Below are positions 36,731 to 44,332 of a DNA stretch of 64,000 nt, one piece after another (positions within the stretch are counted from its first letter, which is position 1; each line of letters begins with the position of its first letter). The stretch spans positions 34,613 through 98,612 of the forward strand of contig WGNB01000027.1 in NCBI GenBank assembly GCA_016124795.1, written 5' to 3'. The notes under the pieces are model-generated. The model searched no databases, had not been told where the DNA came from, and saw nothing but the letters and a program-made list of their open reading frames with translations. Both the position numbers and the translations under genes were made by a program. This DNA comes from Rhodopseudomonas sp. (GTDB lineage: Bacteria > Pseudomonadota > Alphaproteobacteria > Rhizobiales > Xanthobacteraceae).

Positions 36731-37006
36731 ATGCTGCTAGGCGATGTGTTGCGAAAATTGACCGACGATGGCGCGGCCGCCGAGGTCATTATGAGCGTCG
36801 GCGATCTGGCGCTTTTGAACGCTATATCCAACCGTGCGGCGCGCGAAGGACTCGGTCTCGCGAGCTTCAGCCAGGCCGCAGTACGACGCTATTCCGACGC
36901 CGCCTCCGAGGAGGAGTGGGTCACGCTGCTCGGCCAGATCGGCCAGTCGGTCGATCCGGCCGCGACCTATTTGAAGCGCGCTTTCGCCAGTGCGCTGCAT
37001 CCATAA
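36731..37006 (+). CDS. 91-aa orphan protein in the nar operon
   Basis: This small acidic, helical protein has no signal peptide or membrane span. The segment LALLNAISNRAAREGLGLASFSQAAVRRYSDAASEEEWVTLLGQIGQSVDPAATYLKRAFASAL resembles no domain I can name. It lies 12 bases after the isomerase gene and 15 before the DUF2478 gene, so it is almost certainly co-transcribed with nar. A role in nitrate reductase assembly or cofactor supply is inferred from context only. Confidence 0.7.
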   Translation: MLLGDVLRKLTDDGAAAEVIMSVGDLALLNAISNRAAREGLGLASFSQAAVRRYSDAASEEEWVTLLGQIGQSVDPAATYLKRAFASALHP

Positions 37007-37021
37007 GTGAGGGACCACACG

Positions 37022-37594
37022 ATGACCGGTGCGACATCATCCAATATTCTTGCGATCACCTATTCCGACAGCCTTGCCGCCGACCGTGTGATTGCTGAAA
37101 CCGCGTACCGGCTGCGCGATGACGGCGTGAACGTCGCCGGCCTTGTGCAGATTAACAGCGAGGTTCCCGGCCGCACCAAGTGCAATATGGCCGTGGAGGA
37201 ACTGTACTCGCGCACGATGTTTCAGTTGTCAGAGGATCGCGGACCGGCGGCGCGCGGCTGCCGCCTCGATCACAGCCGGTTGGCCGACGCGGCGGGGCTG
37301 TTGATTGATATCCTGGGCCAGGACCTCGACCTCGTCATTCTAAATAAATTCGGCAAGGTCGAAGCCGAAGGCGGCGGCTTGCGCGATCTGCTCGGCCGCG
37401 CCGTGCTGCTCGGCATTCCGCTGATCGTCGGTGTGCCCTATCGCAATCTTGACCAGTGGCGGATTTTCGCTGCCGGCCTGGCCGACGAATGCGAGGTATC
37501 AGTCGACGCTCTCGAACGCTGGCTGGCAGCGAAAGGCTTATGGGCGTCGGCCGAAGAACGTCAACGACTGGGTTCCGACGGCCTGAGGCCCTGA
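37022..37594 (+). CDS. DUF2478 family protein
   Basis: The start is chosen at ATG 37022 with GAGGGA upstream; the track begins at an in-frame GTG at 37007. The 190-aa protein has DUF2478 features: an N-terminal strand ILAITYSDSLAADRVIAETAYRLRDDGVNVAGLVQ, the Cys/Arg segment RGCRLDHSRLADAAG, DLVILNKFGKVEAEGGGLRDL, and GIPLIVGVPYRNLDQW. The family resembles P-loop NTPase folds and is found near molybdenum transport and molybdoenzyme genes. It ends the nar operon and may help molybdenum or cofactor supply. Confidence 0.85.
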   Translation: MTGATSSNILAITYSDSLAADRVIAETAYRLRDDGVNVAGLVQINSEVPGRTKCNMAVEELYSRTMFQLSEDRGPAARGCRLDHSRLADAAGLLIDILGQDLDLVILNKFGKVEAEGGGLRDLLGRAVLLGIPLIVGVPYRNLDQWRIFAAGLADECEVSVDALERWLAAKGLWASAEERQRLGSDGLRP

Positions 37595-37613
37595 TCGAGA
37601 TAGCGGCGACGCC

Positions 37614-37691
37614 ATGAGCCTCGACCGTCTGTTCGATCGTAATGCCATCTGGGCTCAGGCCAGGACCCGTGACGATTTCGCCTATTACTGA
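37614..37691 (+). pseudogene. 25-aa fragment, possibly a carbonic anhydrase N-terminal remnant
   Basis: A short ORF, MSLDRLFDRNAIWAQARTRDDFAYY, starts 19 bases after the DUF2478 gene. Its opening resembles the N-terminus of beta-carbonic anhydrases (LxxLFxxNxxWAxxxxxxDPxFF), but the frame stops before any zinc-binding residue. It may be a truncated gene left by a deletion, or a chance small ORF. Confidence 0.3.
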
Positions 37692-37725
37692 TTATGCCGG
37701 CCGGGTCTGAATAATTCTAACCGGC

Positions 37726-37842
37726 TCACGCAGCCCGCAGATAGACCGTGTTGAAAAACGCATATAGCTCATCGTGGGCGTCCAAAGGTGGGATATGCGA
37801 AATATAGCGATCGGGTCGCGCTACGACACGCAACCCTGTTCA
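37726..37842 (-). pseudogene. C-terminal gene remnant on the minus strand
   Basis: Between an in-frame TGA at 37840-37842 and a stop at 37726 the minus strand reads RVVARPDRYISHIPPLDAHDELYAFFNTVYLRAA. The RPDRY segment resembles the end of FAD-dependent aromatic monooxygenases. No start or body is present, so if real it is a remnant. Together with the fragment at 37614 it suggests a deletion scar in the 336-base gap between the nar operon and the aldolase gene. Confidence 0.3.
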
Positions 37843-37930
37843 CGGTCAACCCCGCGTATATCGTGGATATTGCCCGTACCCTTGTGATCGACTCCGGGAG
37901 AGTCCAAAGCCGATCCCGGTGGGGTTTGGG

Positions 37931-38740
37931 TTAATCGCTTTTCGCGCCGCGGGCGGCGGCTGTTCGGCGCGCTTCTTCCTTCCACAGATCCCACGGCCGC
38001 TGGACCTGGCCCTCAATGTTCTTGGCGCAGCATTGCGCCTCTTCCTCCGATAAATAGGTGATCGGACCAAGCCCGTTGGCCGTCACTTGATAGCGGGCGT
38101 TTAATTCGGCATAGACCGCGCGATAGACTACTTTCTGTAGATTATCAGCCACAACCGTCGAACCATGGCCACGCATCAGGACGATTTTCGATGTCTTGAA
38201 CATGTCGGCTAATGCCTTGCCGAATGTGCGATTGCTGATCAACAAGTCGGTGGCGCTGCCGCCGATGTCGCGGATTTCGAATACCGGCGCCGCCGTGCCA
38301 ATGAAACCGGCCATGTGAAATATCGGTCGCAGCGGAAAGCTCTTGACCACGCTCAGCGGCACGATTGCGTGGGAGTGGCTGTGCACGACCGCCATGACCT
38401 CCGGGTGAGCGCGGTAGATTTCGCTATGGATGAAACGTTCGAGATAGACGCGACGGCCGTTGGCGTTAACCGGTTCGCCGTCGAGGTTGAATTCGATGAT
38501 GTCGCCGGCGGTGACGTTGCCGGGGGCCATGTTACGGGCAAGCAAAAAGCGATCGGCGCGCGCGTCGTGGCGGACGCTAACATGCCCGAATGCGTCGACT
38601 ACACCGTTGTTGAATAGAATATGGTTGGCAAACACCAGGTCTTCAAGCAGCGCCTTTGTCGTTGCGGTCGCCGGCGTTGCGGCGTCTGCAACACTTTCCG
38701 AAATAGTCTCAGGGTTCGCGTCGTTGGCGCCGCTGCACAT
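37931..38740 (-). CDS. Class II aldolase/adducin family protein
   Basis: The start is taken at ATG 38740 (MCSGANDANPET), 6 bases after GAGGAAG; the track start is 17 codons upstream. The 269-aa protein has the class II aldolase zinc site: Glu/His in LERFIHSEIYRAHPEVMAVVHSHSHAIVPLS and a third His in VLMRGHGSTVVA. The NGVVDAFGHVSVRHD segment is typical. Members do retro-aldol cleavage, decarboxylation or hydroxy-acid chemistry. The neighbouring LysR and TRAP genes suggest it processes an imported organic acid. Its exact substrate is unknown. Confidence 0.87.
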   Translation of the reverse strand: MCSGANDANPETISESVADAATPATATTKALLEDLVFANHILFNNGVVDAFGHVSVRHDARADRFLLARNMAPGNVTAGDIIEFNLDGEPVNANGRRVYLERFIHSEIYRAHPEVMAVVHSHSHAIVPLSVVKSFPLRPIFHMAGFIGTAAPVFEIRDIGGSATDLLISNRTFGKALADMFKTSKIVLMRGHGSTVVADNLQKVVYRAVYAELNARYQVTANGLGPITYLSEEEAQCCAKNIEGQVQRPWDLWKEEARRTAAARGAKSD

Positions 38741-38908
38741 TTTATGCTTCCTCTTCAGGGTTCGTTTTATTTCTCGCAAGCCTGATCGCAAGAGCGGCGA
38801 GCGGCTCGGCGTGAATATCCCTGTCTACCGGTAGCCGGCAAGCGTTATTTATCAGCTCAACCGCTCGGTGGAGGACGGCGCATTGGCAAGCGCTGTCTCC
38901 CGGCAAAA

Positions 38909-39811
38909 CTACTTACCGAATAGATTGGTGATAATCTGGGTGAGCCATTGCCGGCCGCCGTCGGCTTCGAGGCGCTTGTGCCAGTGAATTTGCAACGGAA
39001 TGCGCGGGAAATCGAGTGGCGGATCGATCAATCGGATCGGCGAGCTGCCGGCAAAGAAGTTCGCTAGCGCGGAAGGGACCGTCGCGATCAAGTCTGTCTT
39101 GGCGCAAATCAAGATAGGGGCCAGGAAGTCGGTGACCTCAAGCGCGACCTGGCGCTCCAGGTTTCGGCGGCCGAGCGTGCGGGCGATGATCTCGTCGCCG
39201 CCGCTGACCGACGAAATCGTAATATGTTCCAGCTTGAGATATGTCTTAAGCGACAACCGCTTGGCGATCGCGGGGTGGTTCTTGCGCGCGACGCATAACC
39301 ATTTGTCCTGCATCAGGTCCTGCCGGATCATGTCTCTATTCAAGCGGGGCCAAACGCCGACCGCGAGGTCGATTTCGCCTTTCTCAAAATTCTTAAGATG
39401 CTCGGACGGGTCGGCTTTTGCCATGACCAAGCGGATTTTGGGCGCTTTTCGTCTGATCGTTTCGGATATCGCCGGTAAGAATAAGGTTTGTCCGATCTCG
39501 GATAGCAAAAGCGTGAAGGTGCGGTCGGAGGTTTCCGGATTGAATTTCTCGGTGGCGAGCAAGGCCTGACGCAGCGCGCCTAGCCCCTGCCGCACCGGCT
39601 CGGAGAGCTCGACCGCCCGCTTGGTCGGAATCATTCCGCCGCGCGTGCGGATGAAAAGTTGATCCTTGGTTGCGTCGCGTAAGCGGCTCAAGGCGCCGCT
39701 GACGGCGGGCTGCGACAGGTGTAGCTGCTTGGCCGCCTTGCTGACATTTCGCTCGCGGAACACGGCGTCGAACACGATCAGCAAATTCAAGTCAGTTCGC
39801 GCTATATCCAT
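38909..39811 (-). CDS. LysR-family transcriptional regulator
   Basis: The ATG at 39811 (MDIARTDLNLLIVFDAVF) is chosen; the track extends 19 codons upstream. The 300-aa protein has an N-terminal helix-turn-helix (RNVSKAAKQLHLSQPAVSGALSRLRDATKDQLFIRTRGGMIPT) and a periplasmic-binding-like effector domain. It is divergent from the TRAP operon at a 114-base gap carrying GATAATAC repeats, the classic LysR arrangement. It probably responds to the TRAP substrate and controls that operon and the aldolase gene. Confidence 0.92.
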   Translation of the reverse strand: MDIARTDLNLLIVFDAVFRERNVSKAAKQLHLSQPAVSGALSRLRDATKDQLFIRTRGGMIPTKRAVELSEPVRQGLGALRQALLATEKFNPETSDRTFTLLLSEIGQTLFLPAISETIRRKAPKIRLVMAKADPSEHLKNFEKGEIDLAVGVWPRLNRDMIRQDLMQDKWLCVARKNHPAIAKRLSLKTYLKLEHITISSVSGGDEIIARTLGRRNLERQVALEVTDFLAPILICAKTDLIATVPSALANFFAGSSPIRLIDPPLDFPRIPLQIHWHKRLEADGGRQWLTQIITNLFGK

Positions 39812-39817
39812 AATTCC

Positions 39818-39856
39818 GATAATACTCCAAAAGAAAGTCAATTTGACAGATAATAC
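39818..39856. promoter_or_regulatory. GATAATAC direct repeats in the lysR-dctP intergenic region
   Basis: GATAATAC occurs at 39818-39825 and 39849-39856, 31 bp apart, about three helical turns, so both lie on one DNA face. A TTGACA hexamer at 39843-39848 abuts the second copy. This is a plausible LysR binding region with an overlapping promoter, though LysR sites are usually T-N11-A dyads. Confidence 0.4.
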
Positions 39857-39925
39857 ATATATTTGCAACGTCCCGCAGCCAGCTCATTCGGCGCCGAGCG
39901 AAGACTGGCGACAGGGAGGATAACA

Positions 39926-40927
39926 ATGAAAAACGTCGCACTTGCACTCGCGTGCGCCATGGCGTCGCTTGCATGCAGCGCCGCACTAGCGGCCGGGCCG
40001 CAGAAGCTGACATTTTCGGTTCATGAGCCGCCACAGGCGTTCGGGCCTGTTCAGGTCTATGGACCTTGGGCCAATGACATCAGCGCCGCATCACAAGGCA
40101 CGGTCAAAATTGAAATGCTGGCCGGTGGTCAGTTGGGGCCGGCCAAAGATCAGCTCGATCTCGTGCAGAACCGGGTCGCCGACATGGCGCTGGTTATCCC
40201 TGGTTTTACACCCGGCCGCTTCAAGGGCAACGACATCACCGAACTGCCGTTTCTTTGGCGCGACCCCAGCGAGGCCGGCATCGCGGTTGCGAAGCTGATC
40301 GCCGCTGGTCAGCTTAAATATCCTGGCGTCAAGGTGCTCGGTGTGGCGGTGACTGGTCCGTACCAGGTTCACAGTGACAAGAAAGTCGCCAGCCTGGGCG
40401 ATCTGCGCGGTCTGCGGATTCGCGCGTCGGGGCCGATCTCGGCCGCGGTGGCGAGCGCGCTTGGTGCGACGCCGGTCGGGCTGCCCGCGCCATCGGTGGC
40501 GGAGAATATCAGCCGCGGCGTGCTTGATGGCACCTTTCTGGATTGGGCGCTGCTCAAGGTGTTCCGGATTATCGATGCCACGCCCTATCACTTTGAATAT
40601 CCGCTCGGCGGAACGATTTCACTGATCGTCATGAACAAAGACGTCTGGGCGGCCTTGCCGGACAAGGCGAAAGCGGCATTCGACAAATATGGACCGGAAG
40701 ACTTTGCCGCACGTTGGGGCAAAGTGATCAAAGCCCAAGATAAGGCTGTGGCCGAGCAGGCCAAGGCTGACACCGGACAAACAATCGTCAATCCGGACAA
40801 GGCTGAAGTCGATCGCTGGACCAAAGCCCTGACGCCGGTGGTGAACGAGTGGTCTGGCAAATCGCCCGAAAACAAAGCGCTGTTAGGAGCGTTTCAACAG
40901 GCATTGGCAGCGGCGCACTCCAACTGA
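39926..40927 (+). CDS. TRAP transporter substrate-binding protein (DctP family)
   Basis: The ATG at 39926 follows GGGAGGAT; the track start at 39863 lies in the promoter region. The 333-aa protein has a signal peptide (ALALACAMASLACSAALAAG). DctP signatures include DLVQNRVADMALVIPGF, DLRGLRIRASGPISAAVASALGATPVGLPAPSVAENISRGVLDGTFLDW and ISLIVMNKDVWAALP. It captures an organic acid in the periplasm; the conserved Arg in RIRASG binds the carboxylate in this family. A strong hairpin follows before dctQ. Confidence 0.94.
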   Translation: MKNVALALACAMASLACSAALAAGPQKLTFSVHEPPQAFGPVQVYGPWANDISAASQGTVKIEMLAGGQLGPAKDQLDLVQNRVADMALVIPGFTPGRFKGNDITELPFLWRDPSEAGIAVAKLIAAGQLKYPGVKVLGVAVTGPYQVHSDKKVASLGDLRGLRIRASGPISAAVASALGATPVGLPAPSVAENISRGVLDGTFLDWALLKVFRIIDATPYHFEYPLGGTISLIVMNKDVWAALPDKAKAAFDKYGPEDFAARWGKVIKAQDKAVAEQAKADTGQTIVNPDKAEVDRWTKALTPVVNEWSGKSPENKALLGAFQQALAAAHSN

Positions 40928-40937
40928 CGATGTCGTG

Positions 40938-40968
40938 GTGGCGCCGGTACAAAAATCGTCGGCGCCAC
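40938..40968 (+). promoter_or_regulatory. Hairpin between dctP and dctQ
   Basis: A perfect 9-bp stem, GTGGCGCCG / CGGCGCCAC, with a 13-base loop lies 11 bases after the dctP stop. No T-run follows. It may be a stabiliser or partial terminator that keeps binding-protein levels above the permeases, a common arrangement in solute transporters. Confidence 0.55.
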
Positions 40969-41023
40969 GAACGGCATTCGGGCGTCCCATCGAAGACAAG
41001 CGTCACCCCTCAGGCATCGGTAA

Positions 41024-41581
41024 ATGAAGAACAAGAGCGACAGATTTCACGTTTGGGTCGGTCGATTGACGATGCTGCTTGGTGTTGTCGGGGTGCTTTG
41101 CCTATTTGCTGCGACCGGGTTGACGGTCACTAACGCCGTGCTGCGAAGCTTTTTCTCAAGCCCGATCACCGGCGCTTCTGAACTGGTCGAACTGGTCGGC
41201 TTGATCGCGGTTGTCTGCTTCATTCCGCTATCGCTTGAATCGAACCATCACCTCGAGATCGATTTCGTCGCCGGCTATTTCGGACGCAACGTCTATCGGC
41301 TGAGCGGCCTGTTCGGATCGCTTGTCACATTGTTGTTCCTGGCGATGATCGTGTGGCAGCTGTGGGACTACAGCATGCGAACCCTGACATCCGGCGATAC
41401 GACCTACTTCTTGGCGATTGCGACCTGGCCTTATTGGGTGGCGTCGACCGTCATCCTCGCCGTCGGTCTGCCGGTCCAGATCATCGCGATGCGTCGCAAT
41501 TGGACGCGGGAAAGCGCCGACCGCAGCACGCCTGATATGACCGAAATCTCCGAAGCGGACTTCGAGGACGTGCGGATATGA
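41024..41581 (+). CDS. TRAP transporter small permease (DctQ family)
   Basis: The 185-aa protein has four hydrophobic helices (LTMLLGVVGVLCLFAATGLTVTNAVLR; ASELVELVGLIAVVCFIPLSLESN; LFGSLVTLLFLAMIVWQLWDY; TWPYWVASTVILAVGLPVQIIAM), with the family motif LESNHHLEIDFV. It pairs with the large permease, whose ATG overlaps its stop (ATGA). Both sit downstream of the binding protein. Confidence 0.92.
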   Translation: MKNKSDRFHVWVGRLTMLLGVVGVLCLFAATGLTVTNAVLRSFFSSPITGASELVELVGLIAVVCFIPLSLESNHHLEIDFVAGYFGRNVYRLSGLFGSLVTLLFLAMIVWQLWDYSMRTLTSGDTTYFLAIATWPYWVASTVILAVGLPVQIIAMRRNWTRESADRSTPDMTEISEADFEDVRI

Positions 41582-42882
41582 GCGAACCTCTCGTCCTGAC
41601 GGCCCTCGGCTTCGCCGGTCTGTTCACGTTGATCGCAATGCGGGTCCCGATCGGCGTTGCGATGGGGATTACCGGATTTCTCGGCTTTGGCCTTCTGGTC
41701 GGCTTTGCCCCGGCAGCCTCGTTATTCGGGACCCAGTCTGCCTCCGTGTTCAGCAGCGCGGATCTGGCAGTCATTCCGTTGTTTCTATTGATGGGGTCGC
41801 TGGCCACGGTCAGCGGCCTGTCCGATGACACCTATCGTTTGATTTCCGCTTTCGTCGGCCATTGGCCCGGCGGGCTTGCCTGCGCCACCATCGGCGGCTG
41901 CGCCGGCTTCGGCGCAATATGCGGCTCGTCGCCGGCAACTGCCGCGACCATGGGGCAGATCTCGTTGCCGCAAATGTTGGACCGCGGCTACGCGCCCGGC
42001 TTGGCGGCGGGCACGATCGCGGCCGGCGGAACGCTCGGCATGCTCATCCCGCCTTCGATCGTGATGGTCCTATATGCCTTCCTGGCGCGGCAATTCGTGA
42101 TCGACATATTTGTCGCCGCATTGATTCCGGCGGTCATTGCCGTGGTGTTCCAGACGCTGGCCGTCCTAATTTATGTCCGACTGTGGCCGGACGCGGCGCC
42201 GACGGGAGCGCGCATGACATGGCGGGAACGGCGTCAGGTCGTCATGCACAGTTGGGGCGTCATGGTCATGGTCGGAGCGGTCGCCGGTGGCCTCTATTCC
42301 GGTGTCTTCACGGTCAATGAAGCGGCCGCCTTTGGCATGCTGGTCGCACTGTTGTTTGCAATTGGGCGACGCAAACTGAACTTGAACGGCTTTGCCAGGG
42401 TGGTGCGAGAGACCGCGGCCAATACGGCGATGATCTATGTCATCATCCTCGGCGCTTCGCTTTTCACGTATTTCATAACGGCGACCCGTCTCCCGGGTGC
42501 GTTGAGCGCCATCTTTGACGGCCTCGACTTGCCGCCGTTAATGGTCATCGCCGTATTGGTCTTGATGTATATCGTGCTCGGCTGTGTCTTCGATACGATC
42601 TCCAGCATGGTGATTACCTTGCCGTTCGTGCTGCCGGTGGTGCTCCATCTCGGCTACAGCCCGATCTGGTGGGGCATAGTTCTGATCATGGTCATCGAAC
42701 TCGGCATGATCACGCCGCCGATCGGCATCAACGTCTTCATCATTCACGGTCTCGACCGTCGAATACCGCTGACGACGATTTTCGCCGGCGTGACGCCATT
42801 CATCATCGCGGACCTGCTTCGGATCATCGTGGTGATCCTGTTCCCGATGTTGGCGCTGTGGCTGCCGTCGCTGCGACATTAA
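41578..42882 (+). CDS. TRAP transporter large permease (DctM family)
   Basis: The 434-aa protein has about 12 membrane helices. DctM motifs include FLLMGSLATVSGLSDDTYRL, GFGAICGSSPATAATMGQISLPQMLDRGYAPGLAAGTIAAGGTLGMLIPPSI, and MVIELGMITPPIGINVFII. It forms the Na+-coupled channel for the substrate delivered by the DctP protein, completing a TRAP system. The catabolic genes that follow on the same strand suggest the imported acid is degraded through CoA esters. Confidence 0.94.
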   Translation: MSEPLVLTALGFAGLFTLIAMRVPIGVAMGITGFLGFGLLVGFAPAASLFGTQSASVFSSADLAVIPLFLLMGSLATVSGLSDDTYRLISAFVGHWPGGLACATIGGCAGFGAICGSSPATAATMGQISLPQMLDRGYAPGLAAGTIAAGGTLGMLIPPSIVMVLYAFLARQFVIDIFVAALIPAVIAVVFQTLAVLIYVRLWPDAAPTGARMTWRERRQVVMHSWGVMVMVGAVAGGLYSGVFTVNEAAAFGMLVALLFAIGRRKLNLNGFARVVRETAANTAMIYVIILGASLFTYFITATRLPGALSAIFDGLDLPPLMVIAVLVLMYIVLGCVFDTISSMVITLPFVLPVVLHLGYSPIWWGIVLIMVIELGMITPPIGINVFIIHGLDRRIPLTTIFAGVTPFIIADLLRIIVVILFPMLALWLPSLRH

Positions 42883-42944
42883 CCGGAATCGCGCGCGTTT
42901 GCGCAATGGCAATTGGTTATCGGATCAACGTGAAAGGAAGAGAT

Positions 42945-43757
42945 ATGACGAAAATTGAGACGGTCACAGTAGAACGCGAGGGAAAAGTCGCCATCGTAAC
43001 CTTGAACCGGCCAAACAAGCGCAATGCAATGAGTCCGCAGCTTCATCTCGATATGACGCAGGTCCTCGACGAATTGAGGGACGACGATACGATCAATGTC
43101 GTGGTCATCACCGGCGCCGGCCAGGCGTTCTGTGCCGGCATGGATCTCAAGGAGTTCTTTATCAAGAATCGCGACGATGGCGCGATGTTTGAAAAGGCCT
43201 TCCGCGCGTCGGTCGAATGGCGGGGTAGGACGTTGCGTTACTATCCGAAGGTCACGATCGCGATGATCAATGGCGACTGCTTTGGCGGTGCGTTTTCGAT
43301 CGTTGAAGGTTGCGACCTTGCCGTTGCCGCAAATGAAGCGCGGATTGGTCTTTCCGAAATCAATTTCAAGATCTTCCCCGGCGGTTCGGTGAGTAAGTCG
43401 CTGGCGAACCTGCTGAGCCCGCGGGACGCGCTGTTTTACGGATTGACCGGCCGTCCCTTCGACGGTGTCGAAGCTGCCCGCATCGGCCTCGTCAATTATG
43501 CGACTCCGGCTGAAGGGCTTCGCGCCAACGTGCTGGCGCTGGCGAAGGAAATCGCCGCTAAGGACGGTGCCGCGCTGCGCGCGACCAAGGACGGTTACCG
43601 GTTCTCGCTCGAAATGAGCTGGGAAGCCTCGATGGATTATACCCTGGCCAAGCAGGACCAGCTTACCATGCGGCAGGGCGGCGCATGGCAGGATCAAGGT
43701 ATCGGTGGCTTCCTCGACAAGAAGTACAAGCCGGGCCTGAGCGCCTTGGAAGGCTAG
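42945..43757 (+). CDS. p-Hydroxycinnamoyl-CoA hydratase/lyase-like crotonase
   Basis: The ATG at 42945 follows AAAGGAAGAG. The 270-aa crotonase-fold protein aligns best with hydroxycinnamoyl-CoA hydratase-lyases: FCAGMDLKEFF, SKSLANLLSPRDALFYGLTGRPFDG and SMDYTLAKQDQ. Residues corresponding to the known HCHL catalytic Ser (GGAFSIVEGCDLA), Glu (LSEINF) and Tyr (DYTLAKQDQ) are present. HCHL hydrates feruloyl- or coumaroyl-CoA and splits it to an aromatic aldehyde and acetyl-CoA. Neighbours include an acyl-CoA ligase but no vanillin dehydrogenase, so the natural substrate may be a different unsaturated acyl-CoA. Confidence 0.85.
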   Translation: MTKIETVTVEREGKVAIVTLNRPNKRNAMSPQLHLDMTQVLDELRDDDTINVVVITGAGQAFCAGMDLKEFFIKNRDDGAMFEKAFRASVEWRGRTLRYYPKVTIAMINGDCFGGAFSIVEGCDLAVAANEARIGLSEINFKIFPGGSVSKSLANLLSPRDALFYGLTGRPFDGVEAARIGLVNYATPAEGLRANVLALAKEIAAKDGAALRATKDGYRFSLEMSWEASMDYTLAKQDQLTMRQGGAWQDQGIGGFLDKKYKPGLSALEG

Positions 43758-43867
43758 GCCCGCACGGGAAGTGGCGGCGGCGGCCATGCCTTCGGCTTGA
43801 TCGAAGGTTTGGCGCGCCGTCGCGACGGGCGCGATCTCGGATTTGCGATATGCGAGTGTGATCGGAC

Positions 43868-44332
43868 ATGAATTCCACCGCTGCGGCGTCGTTCGAAGGC
43901 CTTGATGTTGGCATGCAATGGTGCAGTCCGGGGCGCACCCTGATGGAGGCGGAGTTGGCGTTGTCGAGCATGACGAGTGCCGATTGGCACCCCATCCATG
44001 TCGATGCTCGCTTCGCATCCGGCACGACGCTCGGGCAGCGCGTTTTTCACGGAACCTACGGCATTCACATTGCCCTTGGCATGGCAACACACTTGCCGGA
44101 ATTGGGAAGCGCGGTGATTGGCGCCCTGGGGCTGAACGATTGGCGATTCCGCACGCCGCTATTCGTCAACGATACCGTGCATGTGACGGTCGAATTGATC
44201 AGCAAGCGTGCGACCGGCGACGGGCTGCGCGGGGTTCTTGAGCGGCGTATCCGGTTGCTGAAAGATGACGGCCAAATAGCACAAGAAGGTGTCCTGGCCA
44301 CGCTGGTGCATCGTGCAAAGGAAAAGTCATGA
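43868..44332 (+). CDS. MaoC-like hydratase
   Basis: The 154-aa hot-dog fold protein shows the MaoC/(R)-hydratase pattern: TSADWHPIHVDARFASGTTLGQRVFHGTYGIHIALGM, with the catalytic Asp/His dyad (ADWHPIH), and DWRFRTPLFVNDTVHVTVELISKR. It hydrates 2-enoyl-CoA or related thioesters. It overlaps the following acyl-CoA ligase by ATGA, so the two are coupled. Confidence 0.88.
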   Translation: MNSTAAASFEGLDVGMQWCSPGRTLMEAELALSSMTSADWHPIHVDARFASGTTLGQRVFHGTYGIHIALGMATHLPELGSAVIGALGLNDWRFRTPLFVNDTVHVTVELISKRATGDGLRGVLERRIRLLKDDGQIAQEGVLATLVHRAKEKS

